From assembly GCA_029876055.1 (NCBI GenBank), contig CM056877.1, positions 1 through 64,000 on the forward strand: a stretch of DNA of 64,000 bases, given 5' to 3'. The notes under the pieces are model-generated. The model worked only from the letters and a program-made list of their open reading frames with translations. It was not told the origin of the DNA and did not search any database. Source of the DNA: Madurella fahalii. Taxonomy: Eukaryota > Ascomycota > Sordariomycetes > Sordariales. Position 1 is the stretch's first letter. Every line of letters begins with the position of its first letter. The position numbers and the translations under genes were made by a program. Shown piece by piece: positions 20,082 through 30,030 of the stretch.

Positions 20082-21624
20082 TTCGGCTCCTTGATTTGCA
20101 AGGCCTGGCGGGGAAAGAGGTCACTGTTTCTAGGTGATTAGGTGAAGGGCTCGCATCAGACAGAAACTGCTGGACTGTCATGGGAAAAGCTTGTGCTACT
20201 CCCCTAGTCCTCTGGGAACGACCTATTTAAGAAACCAAGGGATCGCGACTCATGCCTATATTCAGGCTATTCAGAGTTGGCCATTGGACAACGACTATAG
20301 GTATAGTTGTAGCCGATGATAAAGAATACTACACCACCGTTTCTTGGCCCCGGACTATCCAAACACCTATACTACAATTGCTACTTGGCGTGTTGGCGCC
20401 AAGTATACCGCAGAAGTATTTTTATTCTTGGAATCTCTCTCGAGGTCAGATGCTTGTTCGAGGCAGTGTGACTGTAGTTCGTGCAAGAACTTCGGTTGTC
20501 CTTAGGATTGCTTGTTTAACGTCCTGGTTTACGGCCATGCTCTACATGATCCTTCGTACTTCGGTTTACCCACACCGTTACAGTTTGATGGTACTGTATA
20601 GGGCCGAAACTGCAAGTCTCACGTAGTTGAATCTATTCACAATGATGATGGTATAGGGCGGTATGTTTGACTTATAATGAGATGAAGCAGAAGGCCTCAA
20701 GCCTAAACGGAGGGAAGGCTCTCTATTGAACAAAGGCCAAGGCTGGCCGATAGCCTTGGCACTTCCAGATCCAGAACTCACACCTTGTGCGGGGTTTGAC
20801 CGCCCGTGGCCGTGCATATCGCCGTTATTACCTTGCTATGACATGTTTTGTCGGCTCCCCATAAGTAGACGCCGGTGCCAAGGTGGCCGGCAGAAGGACT
20901 TCCGTACTTGACCTTCGACCTGTCATAATTATACTACACATCACCGGACCTTGCTCACATATGGTCTCTGACGTATAGGCCTTGTTCATCTAGCTAGGTA
21001 GATGTGAAGTTCTTGTAGCCTGTGCGTTGTGGAATATAGGATTCTAAAATAGGCTTACCTATCTGTTCTTACATTATGTCCAACCCTGTTGCTATATCTC
21101 TCCTGGGCGAACATAATATCCAACAAAATACAAATTATATATCTAGGAGCTCAATAAGTTACAGTTGTTCTACCTTTGAAGAAAGTTAAGTAGTTCAAAC
21201 CCTATCCTCTAGTAGAGGTTAGCGCCTATCTACAGTTGGACCTGTCCTGTCCCTCTTTCCCTCCTCCTTTCATCTTCTAAATTTCTCTCCTTGCTGTACA
21301 CAGCTAACAGTTTACCCGTTCAAACATACCTCTAAAGGAGATGTCTTGAAAATTATGGGAAGCAAGAACGAAACTTCACGTAAATATAGCTACTGCATTC
21401 AGATTGAGCTCGGACAGCATCCATAAAATTTACATCACATCTAATTCCAGTTCACGTATCTTACACATAACAAATCATGACTAGTTTATATCATTCATCT
21501 CACTCATCACGAACTCCTGTGGTTTAAGGTTCTATATCAACATTCGACTGCAACTTCCGGGGTCATATTTCTGTTGCTTCCACTCTCCCCGCGGACCGAG
21601 CTACCAGACAGACAACCTAGCGCC
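20082..21624. other. Intergenic region, no gene seen
   Basis: The sequence is moderately AT-rich with only short frames lacking motifs. It includes the promoter side of the sugar dehydrogenase and the 3' side of the small secreted protein. Confidence 0.55.
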
Positions 21625-22348
21625 TTAGACGAGGCTACCGATGCCAATCTGGAGACGGATACCTTCTTCCTCACTAATGCCTTCAATGATCGAGACTGCC
21701 GTAATACAGTTCATAGTTAGTTCATCCCTTTAGGCATTATTAACCACGGGCATGGCTATAGTAAACGGCAGGCATAGGTAGTAAAGTAGATAGATATCAA
21801 CAGGCTTGATATATAGAGCTGCACGAATACAAGGAGAGGGTTAACCTGCGAAAGGAGCTTAACTTACCACGGGGTCCATTCTCAGTAACGTTAGCGACGG
21901 TGCACGAGCCGTCAATCGGATTGCCCAAGCAAGTCACGACGAACCACTGGTCACCTGTATCCCTCTTCGTTGATCGAGTAGTTGCATAGGCTCCATAGCT
22001 AGCGAAAGCAAAATCGCCGGCACCCATCCTGGCTCTCACTATAAGGGAACGATGTCTCGTTTAGTCATGCTTCACATCTCGCAGAAAGTATGAAAATAAA
22101 AGAGACGGAGAACAGAGTATTAGTGCTAGTGCAGTCGGATGAATGCAATATATGTACGTACCGGTAGCGCCCAAGTAGACGGGCAAGGTCTGGCATATCA
22201 GCCGGTCTTCCGTACAGATATTGATAGTAGCGGTGGCCTGTTGTCTCTTCACTACGTCAGAACCATCAGCAGGCAAGGCAGCACCGGCAGCAAGGCTAGC
22301 CAGGAGGGCCGTGGCCGAGGCGAGAACAGAAGTGAAGGATGCGTGCAT
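21625..22348 (-). CDS. Small secreted protein, candidate effector (three exons)
   Basis: Exons are 22348-22162, 22038-21868 and 21695-21625. Introns have GTACGT..TATAG and GTAAGT..GGCAG borders and both splice in phase 1, giving 142 residues. Residues 1-24 are a signal peptide ('VLASATALLASLAAGAALPA'), followed by a Kex2 site 'VVKR' near residue 32 and a mature part with four cysteines ('NICTEDRLICQTLP' and 'VVTCLGNPIDGSC'). It ends 'EEEGIRLQIGIGSLV'. Size, Kex2 processing and cysteines fit a fungal secreted effector or antimicrobial-type protein. No family recognised. Confidence 0.7.
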
Positions 22349-22689
22349 GGCGAAAGTATGGCTGAGGTGGATACTCTGCAGATTGGTGATTTCTTTTGGT
22401 GATGGTCTAGTTGGGTGTGCTCGATGAAGTTGAAGAAGAATAGTGCCGAGGTGAGCGGAGAAGGGGATGTTTATACACATGAGATGACCTGCCAAGATAC
22501 GAAAGGTGCTGATATGATTTCGCCTTCGCGTATTGGTAGGATGTGTCAGACTTGCAACCATCGCTACCACGGTATGCCGTGCTTCTCGCTTATCCTACTC
22601 TGCAGGCTCGGAAATGCGGATGGCTGCCCACGTCGAGACATTTTATTCGAAATGGAACTTGATTTGTGACATCACAACGGCAATCAGCG
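22349..22689. other. Promoter side of the small secreted protein
   Basis: No gene. Frames through 22415-22669 have no motifs. Confidence 0.45.
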
Positions 22690-23057
22690 TTGGGTATCCC
22701 GTGAGAATGATAGCGGTGATCATCAACAGACGGGAACCATTGAACGAATTTGGTCATAATCGATATGCGTGATGCTGCGCGATATCGATTTCGAGCTTAA
22801 GGTGTGGCCGGGCGAGCTGGGAAGGGCTCAAGCGAGCAGAACTGACCGACCCAATGCAGCCATGTGACAGGGTTGAGTATCCCATGAGAATGACGGCGGT
22901 GATAATCAACGCACAGGAATCATTCAACGAATATGGTAATGATAGATATGCGTGATGCTATGCGATATCCATTTCGAGCTCACGGTCCGAATTGACGTAT
23001 GGCCTGGCGAGCTGAGAAGCGGCTTAGGCAAGCTGAACTGACTGACCCAATGCAACC
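22690..23057. repeat. Tandem duplication of about 180 bp
   Basis: 22693-22857 and 22873-23057 align along their length: GGGTATCCCGTGAGAATGA / GAGTATCCCATGAGAATGA, then GGTGATCATCAACA / GGTGATAATCAACG, ATATGCGTGATGCT, CGATATC.ATTTCGAGCT, GGCGAGCTG, and GACCCAATGCA near each end. The copies differ at many positions, with no coding frame, so it is an old noncoding duplication. Confidence 0.7.
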
Positions 23058-24032
23058 AGCTTAGACCATATTTTTGCCGCCTACTTTGCTACCGCACATA
23101 CGGAAGAAATACGATCACATCGGTTGCAACTCCCATAGTCCTCAGCGAACCACAAGTGCCGCCTGCGCTACGCTGTACTCGCTGTCAAACCCAGAACCTA
23201 AGCTCCGTTTCTCCTCATATCGCCATCAAATTACTAGTCGCATTAAAAGCAAGATATTCCACACTACAGCAAGTACGCCTTTTAGATGATAGTGGTAGCC
23301 CCTGCGAGCATCATTAGAGCTGGGCCATGTTCTAGAAGATGAGGGGTAATCCTTGGACTGCTTCTAATTCCGGGGTTTAATTGCAAGGGGCTTTTTATTG
23401 TCAAGACTTTGGACTAATTAGCGCTTGTTCTGCCGGCCACTTTCCATACGCAGCGCAGCGCTTCTATTGCTTTTTTGACCACATTAAAGACTCAGTTACT
23501 TCGTGTTTCACAGCCTGAACGCGGACATTCCAACGATAGCTGGAAGCAAACTGGTGTTATAGTACGTATATAAATGTTTGGGGGTGGGTATGCCGATCAC
23601 CTGAACTAAAGATAGTAAAGATGATCTATTAGTGATAAAGCGCTGATCAACCGCGGAGGAGACCTGTTCTAACTGCGGTCATCCCGCGGGCATGAATATG
23701 GGGTGCGGCAGGGCCAGTGTCGGTGTCGGCCCCTCTCATCACTCCGGTAGCCCACCATTTGAGGACTTCAGTTTGTTTCTTATTACGTGACGTGGTTTCA
23801 CTCAGCGTGGGAAAATGATTTTATTGCGGATTAGTGTACATTTTGATTCGGTCCCGACTGAGGATCAGACAGAAAAGGATTCAGCTTTTCCCCAATCACT
23901 TGGAAACGCAAGGTAGGTAGGTGCACGTCCCGGAAAACGGCGTCTCAACTGTCGCTAGCAATCATCAGCAATCGCCAGAAATCGCCCGAACCACTAGACA
24001 CACAAGCCTTTAAAAACTATATAAAATAAAGA
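23058..24032. other. Intergenic region, no gene seen
   Basis: Only short unsupported frames. Around 23940-23990 there is a local array of CAATCRYCAGMAATCG-like words just before the TIR element. Confidence 0.5.
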
Positions 24033-24937
24033 GGGCGACTCTTCGGACTGTAGTGTTCTTCTCACCATACCGTAGCCCCACTTAAAAGTGGTCTGTGCAT
24101 GTCCACACTAAGCCTAATTCGGCTGCGTCCATCAAAATGGACACGACAGTGGACACAAAAGTTGACAAAAGAAGCCCATTTCAAGCCAAAAGCCTACCAA
24201 ATACTACAATTGCAATTGACGTTGTTAAAGTGCTCAATTCGCTTGAATTAGACGATATCTAACACTGTCGCTTAATTGGGCCAAATAGGCGTCGTTTTCG
24301 TACAATTGCAGGGCTCAACTGTCTATCTAAATGTCGCAAATTTGCCTAGGCGGCTCCCCTACTTCCACGCGCTCTTCTTCGCGGTCTTCTACGCCCTCTC
24401 CCACGCCCTCGTTGCGCGCCCTGTGATACCGCTTGACTGGCGATATCGTCGCCAGTGTGGTTGTTGTTTTCCTGGGCGCCTTCGCCTTGCCTACCCTCTG
24501 TGCCCAGCCCTCCCCTGCTTCCACGGCCTCTTCTGCTCCCACGGCCTCTTCCACGCCTTGCTCGTTGCGATCCTTGTTGACTCGTGTTGTCGTTGTTATC
24601 TTCTTGCGCTAGGTTAATGCCCTCCCATTGCGACGTATGCCGGCGGATAGATGGCTGCAATCCTGTCGCCTCGGAGCGCTGGGAGCCCTGGACTGAAGTA
24701 CCTATCGCAGGTTAGTAACAGAAAGCTTGAAAAAGCGCTTACTTACTGTGCAAGTGAGCGCGTACAATTGGGAGCTTTCGAGAACTCTTGTCGGCGTCGT
24801 TGTACGTATGGTAGAAAGGAAGTTGTGATGGTAATTATGGTGATGGAATGGGAAAAAGGGCGGTATAGGGCGGCAATATCAATTAAAATGTGGGGCTACG
24901 GTATGGTGAGAAGAACACTACGGTCCGAAGAGTACCC
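24033..24937. mobile_element. 905-bp DNA element with about 45-bp terminal inverted repeats
   Basis: 24033-24081 (GGGCGACTCTTCGGACTGTAG, then TGTTCTTCTCACCATACCG, then TAGCCCCA) is the inverted match of 24891-24937. Differences are a few substitutions and one extra base near the tip. The interior has a minus-strand frame (24346-24660, no ATG) rich in Arg-Gly ('RRGRGRGSRRGRGSRGG') with an upstream 'RHTSQWEGIN' stretch. The frame is too short for a transposase, so the element looks non-autonomous or internally deleted. Flanks share an AAAATAAA word but no exact target duplication is evident. Confidence 0.75.
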
Positions 24938-25090
24938 ATCAAAATAAATGCGTTAAGTATAAACGAAAAAGAAGGAGAGAAAAAAATACTCCCGGCTACC
25001 CGCAAAGGTTTGGCAACCCTGCTGGTACACTACGGGCTCCACCAAGTACCTGTGACGTCACCTGAGAGCAGTAAACTTGAACTACATATA
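24938..25090. other. Spacer between two mobile elements
   Basis: Short sequence with no feature seen. Confidence 0.5.
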
Positions 25091-25276
25091 ACGTAATCCA
25101 TAAGCGAGTCGTACACACAAGCGAGTCGTACACTGGTAAGGGCCGCACGGAGATTCAGCTGTAGCACTAACAGCGGGATTAAGCCGGGAATTAGCAGTTA
25201 CTGCTACAGCTAAATGTCTGTGCGGCCCTTACCATGTACGACTCGCTTGTGTGTACGACTCGCTTATGGATTACGT
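25091..25276. mobile_element. 186-bp palindromic MITE of the Fot1/pogo type
   Basis: The first 57 bases (ACGTAATCCATAAGCGAGTC, GTACACACAAGCGAGTCGTA, C.TGGTAAGGGCCGCAC) are an almost perfect inverted match of the last 57. Both arms contain a doubled AAGCGAGTCGTAC motif. The core continues the symmetry (CAGCTGTAGCACTAACAG against a TAACTGCTACAGCT partner), so the whole element can fold into one hairpin. It is flanked by TA on both sides (25089-25090, 25277-25278), the pogo/Fot1 target. The doubled AAGCGAG words tie it to the Fot1-like TIRs at 7.2-11.6 kb. Confidence 0.9.
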
Positions 25277-25964
25277 TACTGTACCTGACATCAGTTGTTA
25301 ACGGTCCGTCAAGCTACTCTCGCGATATGTGCGGACAAAGTCGCAAAGGCTCAGATAACGATTGCCAGACAGTAATAAGCGCTCCATTGGTAAATCATAG
25401 TCAAATTGGAATATGGGGAACCCGTACCTTTGCAATTAAAAGTCATTCCTTTTAGAAATTACTAGAAAAGCGACTGTCTGGTTCGAATTGCGTGGGTACA
25501 GGTAACTGTGATTGGTGCTGATTGGTCGGCCTGCCTGGGTGGAGTGATAGGTATGTGACCCTGGCAGAGCGTGTAATGAAGTGATGAAGGCTTAGGAAAA
25601 TAGTGTCTATATGATTGTGAAATCTAAGTCAATGTTTCGAGATGTGCAGAGCTCGGGGCATCCGGTGTGGCGCAGGCCGGAGGGGGGTAAATGAAGATAT
25701 TGGTCTGGATATTTTAGTGCCTTCCATCTCTTCCCGAGTTTCAGCGTACTCTAGCCGCCTATGTCAGCACAAGCCCATCGCAAGTAGCCATCACTATCCA
25801 GCAACGCAAGAACCAAAATCCCGAAAGCTATGATACAAGGACACAAAGAACTTATGATCATAAGCAAAACCTAAGTCATTCTCTTCGATACAGCCCAATA
25901 AACCATCATCTACCGCTCAAGGAAAAGATACCCTCACCCGACGCTACGGACGTAAAGGGGAGGT
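25277..25964. other. Intergenic region, no gene seen
   Basis: No supported gene. It contains the 3' flank of the first GTPase gene, which ends at 25965 on the minus strand. Confidence 0.5.
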
Positions 25965-27026
25965 TTACATAGAGGAGCTGCTAAAAAGCTTGGCGAAGAA
26001 ATTCCTGATCCGCACCTTTAAACCGGGAAGTCAGTATAGATGCCACCAAACCTTTACCTAGCTTGACGGCGAGGTTTACTCACAACCATGGTGTCCACCT
26101 TTTCATAGTCTATTTCCTTTGCCTCAATCTTCTTGTCCAGCTCGCGCAGCTCGTCTCTCCACTTTTTCCACTCCACCCACTTTGGGCCCTTTTTGTCCTG
26201 CTTTTCCGTCTTTGAAGGTTCTACAGGTTTCTCTTTCCAGTGTTCCTCACGTAGTTCTTTGAGGAGGTTAATTTCCTCCCTTATCCGCTCTTTGAGCTCT
26301 TTTCCGGCCGACGTCTTACCAACGCGCCCGGAGTGCTTGATTAGCTCGAATTCCAGTAGGGACTTGACCTTTCCCTCCCTGTCGGAGATTTCGACGACCT
26401 TCTGGATGATCTTGTGCGCTGACTCTTTAGTATTGTCATGTCGCATTATGTGGGCACCTTCGCTAAGCATCTCGTCCCATATGCCTCCTTTGATAGTCCG
26501 GCCCTCCAACCGGCTCTTTGCGACATCGTCGGACTTGAGGTCGTCCCACATAGTGGTGGCGATGATGACGCGCTTGTAGGCCTTTGGACCCAGGATCTTC
26601 TCGAGTAGTCGAGTGCGCTTCCGCTCAGCGCCGCCGACTCGGTTTAGGGTGACGGGATGGAGAAAGATGAGTCCGTCGAGTAGATGATGCTTCAAGTATC
26701 CCTTCCTAGTGATCCACTTGAAGATTGCTTCTAGAATCTGTACGTCAGACCGTTTGTCGTCGTCAAATCCGGGCGTGTCGATTAGAACGATCTTGCGGCC
26801 GTTTAGCTGAAAAGGGACGGCCTGGGGATGCTGTGTACCTACCGCCGGTTAGTCGGCGATGGCGGGCAACAGCAGTTCACTTACAAGGATCCACGCCATG
26901 TCCGATTTCCAACGCAGTGTCGGATGCGATGGACGCGAATGTCGATTTGCCGGCGCCGGTCACACCCAACAACGCGATCATCACATCGCTGTTCTTTTTC
27001 CGATTCGTCTGTCTCGAGTTGGCCAT
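25965..27026 (-). CDS. AIG1/GIMAP-like GTPase, pair 1 minus-strand member
   Basis: Exons 27026-26885, 26838-26084 and 26015-25965 give 315 residues; intron borders are GTAAGT..GTAG and GTGAGT..AAAG. Near the N-terminus lies the P-loop 'LLGVTGAGKST' (G1). G3 is 'IVLIDTPGFDDD', and 'VIIATTMWDDLK' sits where G4 is expected. These are P-loop GTPase signatures of the AIG1/GIMAP/Toc-like type. The middle has the family block 'LLDGLIFLHPVTLNRVGG..KRTR', followed by a long Lys/Glu-rich coiled-coil-like tail. The last exon encodes a basic/hydrophobic mini-tail, 'VRIRNFFAKLFSSSSM', likely membrane-associating. An upstream in-frame Met at 27098 exists, but 27026 matches the spacing in the paralogs. It diverges from the GTPase at 27597. 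Confidence 0.8.
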
Positions 27027-27596
27027 GGCCGATAACGAATGTCTGATTTGAAGGGTTACCGGAATCCGTGGGCAAAAAATATGGGCGGTGGACTCCACGC
27101 CGGTGAGAGCACTGGCTTAATTAAGAAGTGTGGGCAAATCCAGGGCTTCCCGCTTCTCAAAACGCAGCAAGCCGGCTCGGGCCAGCAGAGCATGTCGGGT
27201 TGGGCCTGCTGGCTCCGTCAGGCATCACCGGGTCACGCCGCCCAATACCAACCAGACACGTCCGGAGAATCAATGCAGCGGTCGTGGGACAGATCCCCCC
27301 ACTTAACGAAAACATCCATCCGTGTGTTCGACCTAGCATGATCATTTCAAATTTAGGCATTTGCCCAAATGGTCCGAGCGGATGCGCTAGCTGCTTAAAA
27401 AAAAGAGGGGGGGGGGGGGGGGGGGGAAAAAAAAACACATCTGATTCCTCTCGAACCCCAACAATGAATAAGCATGCAATAAGCAATCTCCGACCCATCG
27501 GGATCATCTCACACATCGTATGTCTTTTCGAAGTGGATTAAGTCCTACCTGAGAAGCTAATCCGAGAACGGCCAGAAAGCAGAAAGCATCGACCTG
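27027..27596. promoter_or_regulatory. Divergent intergenic region of GTPase pair 1, with G20 tract
   Basis: 570 bp separate the two start codons, so both promoters must lie here. The notable feature is a homopolymer block at 27397-27435: A8, GA, about 20 consecutive G, then A9. The frames through this block are artefacts. No TATA word was singled out. Confidence 0.5.
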
Positions 27597-28386
27597 ATGG
27601 GCTATCCCACCACCCCGCGCCGACATGCGATCTTGCTTATTGGCCCTACCGGGTCGGGGAAGTCCTCCTTTGTCAAATCTTTGACCAAGGAGCATGTCGA
27701 TATTGAGCATGATGTTAATCCTTGTATGTTGTTTTACATCTAACCAGCACCAATCCTCGCTAACCCTAGCCCCTAAAGCCACGTCGGAATGCAAGGCCTA
27801 TACCGTCAAGCAAGACGTTTATGGTCAGCTCACAGAATTTGGCATCATCGACACGCCAGGATTCGATGGCTCGCCAGAGTCGGACCTAAATACCATTCAG
27901 AAGATCGCTAGGATGCTGAACGAGATCCGTTCCCAGTTCGAGATCTGTGGCGCCATCTACTTCCACCGGATCACCGACAGACGGTTTGGGGGCACGGCCA
28001 AGAAAAGCTTGACCATCGCTAAAAATATCTGTGGTAGAGATTTCTTTCCTTACGTGGCCGCTATGACAACTATGTGGGACACCATCGAGCAGGGAAAGTA
28101 CGAGGAGTACGAGGAGCTGAACAGACAGCTTGAGACGCTCGGTGGGTACCTGAGACTGTCTGAGACTGGGCCTACCATCTTCAAGAGGCTTCGCAACGAC
28201 AAGGAAAGCTGCAGGGAAGTGCTTAATCACTTTGGGCTGTTGGCTATGACTGAGACACCACCCCAGCTGCTTTTGGCCAAGGAGTCGCGTAAGACGGGGC
28301 TGAGCAGAAATGGTATAGGGAAAACAACGGCGGGGAAGGAAATACTAGCGAAATCTAGTGTCGGAATCCCATGTAGAATTGTTTGA
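27597..28386 (+). CDS. AIG1/GIMAP-like GTPase with CaaX-like tail, pair 1 plus-strand member
   Basis: Exon 1 is 27597-27723 and exon 2 is 27779-28386 (acceptor AAAG; 27770 is an in-frame alternative), giving 244 residues. The P-loop is 'LLIGPTGSGKSS' near residue 14; 'FGIIDTPGFDGS' is G3; 'AAMTTMWDTI' takes the G4 position. The block 'CGAIYFHRITDRRFGG' is typical of the family. The single intron falls right after an Asn-Pro codon pair, the same place as in the other three GTPases here. The protein ends Cys-Arg-Ile-Val, a CaaX-like box with an unusual Arg at a1, so lipidation is possible but less certain than for the pair 2 paralog. Confidence 0.8.
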
Positions 28387-28748
28387 GGTAAATAGCTTAG
28401 GCGTTTATGACCAAATAGCTTGAGCTACAGCCTGAGTCCTGGTTTCCGACTCTGCTTCTTACGAGCTTTGTCGCACTGGTCTACCACTCTTCGGCCACAA
28501 GAATGAACGGAAAGTCACGTGCAGATTCTCATCTCGAAGATCTCCCCACCGGCACTAGCGCCAATTCAAGGTTTTAATTACATGCATCCCCATCAAATAC
28601 GACTACTACGTCCGCAATGCTACCCTGTTGGCCGGTAATGGACAATCTTGATTCCTTGTATGTTGATCACGTATCGTACCGCTCGGCATCCCGTTTCATT
28701 CGTTATAAAACAGCACACTACCGTGTCTACCCACCTTAAGGTGCCTAC
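28387..28748. other. Intergenic gap
   Basis: Convergent 3' ends of the GTPase and the Fig1-domain gene; nothing else is seen. Confidence 0.5.
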
Positions 28749-29638
28749 CTATTCATCGGTGTCTTCCAAGCTTTGCACATACCTCAACACCAAGATGACA
28801 ATAAAAACAAACACCAGCAGGACATAGGACGTCCAAGCGAGGGCTACAGCCGCCGTCCCGACGCGCGAAATCACATGGCCGTAACTAGTGGTGGACATGA
28901 TTGATCCTACCGCAACTGCCGCCGTGTGCTGCCAGAGAGCCGATACAAGTCCGAATAGCGCCGCGGCGCCGGATGCAAGCTGCGCGACCCGAGCAAATGA
29001 GCCGCACGGGAAAGGGTCGCCCTTGCGCACCTCGTCGTGCCATCTCGGGAAGGTAGCTAGGGCTATGTAGGCGATGGAGTGGAGGACGACATCTACTATC
29101 CTTGGGTTGGGGGTTAGTACTACGGATTTACTTTTGGGGGGCTGGGGGTTGCGTATACAAGAATCCTGGGAATATAATGTCGTCCCGAAAAGCACTCGCC
29201 ACAGAGACCAGACCGAGCGGGTCGGAGTCCAGAAAGAGGGTCTGTAAAGTCGGGGCGTCTCGACTGCATTCCCACTCTTCACGACCTCGACGGACGCAAA
29301 GGTTGAAGTAGCTAGCGCGGACTTCAATGCCGGTGGAGGTTCCTAGCGCTGTCGAGATGGAATTTGAAATGTCTGTTGCGAGTGTTCCGTACAAGACAGT
29401 CTTAGATGTTTTTTGATAGGATAAAGACAGAACGTAGACAGAACTCATATTATGCGGTGTGGAGCAACCGGCAAGGAGGACGGCTTGGCCACCATGGATG
29501 TCAGCTAGCTTGTGCTTTGTGTCGAATAGTTTCTTCAACCGTTGACAGGACTCGTCTTACACACGAGAATCATTGATATGATGGTCAGACCCATCAAAAC
29601 ATGATGGTATCCAACGTGAGTAAGCGCGCCTCCTTCAT
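28749..29638 (-). CDS. Fig1-domain (Ca2+ regulator/membrane fusion) protein
   Basis: Exons run to 29561, then 29483-29159 and 29100-28749, with introns GTAAGA..CCAAG and GTATAC..CCAAG that keep the frame. Characteristic blocks are 'LLAGCSTPHNMSSVYVLSLS', 'IEVRASYFNLCV' with 'W-E-C-S', 'DPLGLVSVASAF', 'IALATFPRWHDE', 'SALWQHTAAVA' and a last hydrophobic helix 'LLVFVFIVILVLRYV'. Four membrane segments with a cysteine-containing loop match Fig1, a claudin-like plasma-membrane protein that promotes Ca2+ influx and cell fusion during mating in yeast. The expected start 'MKEARLL' (ATG 29638) is one base out of frame with the following 'GYHHVLMGL' block, so either the ATG at 29594 is used or the gene has a recent frameshift. 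Confidence 0.8.
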
Positions 29639-30030
29639 TTCCCGTCCGTCAGCTCGAGTTCACTTGAATATGGAAAGATGCTGGGAAACTTGCTCAGCAG
29701 TGTACCGACCGACATGTTTACGTGCAACGGGTTTCGATTTCGAGTTACGAAGTGATTTTGTCTTTTCTCCTTTGTTGTTTTCTTTCTTTCGTCAGTTCTT
29801 TTTGTTTTATTCGATATGGTACTGAACGCAAGCAGTGCTTCTGGAACGAGACCGAGAGGTCGAGAGGAGGTGCGTAATGCAATGTCACTGTGAGACGTGT
29901 TGGCGGGGTTGGGCAGCAATGATCTGGATTCGGACCCACCAGATGTGCGAGCCAGCCCCTTGCGGCTTGTCGCATCTTGCTACCCACCCAGCCTTTCAGT
30001 GATCCCCACACCTCACACACAACTTAACAG
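29639..30030. promoter_or_regulatory. Divergent intergenic region of Fig1-like and CorA-like genes
   Basis: About 390 bp lie between the divergent 5' ends. It has a T/C-rich stretch near 29757-29815. No defined regulatory motif was identified. Confidence 0.4.

Noticed and set aside
19602..20141. 179-codon plus-strand frame opposite the sugar dehydrogenase
   Set aside because: It is a shadow of the well-supported minus-strand gene with no motif of its own.
27128..27541. Frames crossing the G20 tract
   Set aside because: Poly-Gly or poly-Pro runs come from the homopolymer, and the interval is the divergent promoter of the GTPase pair.
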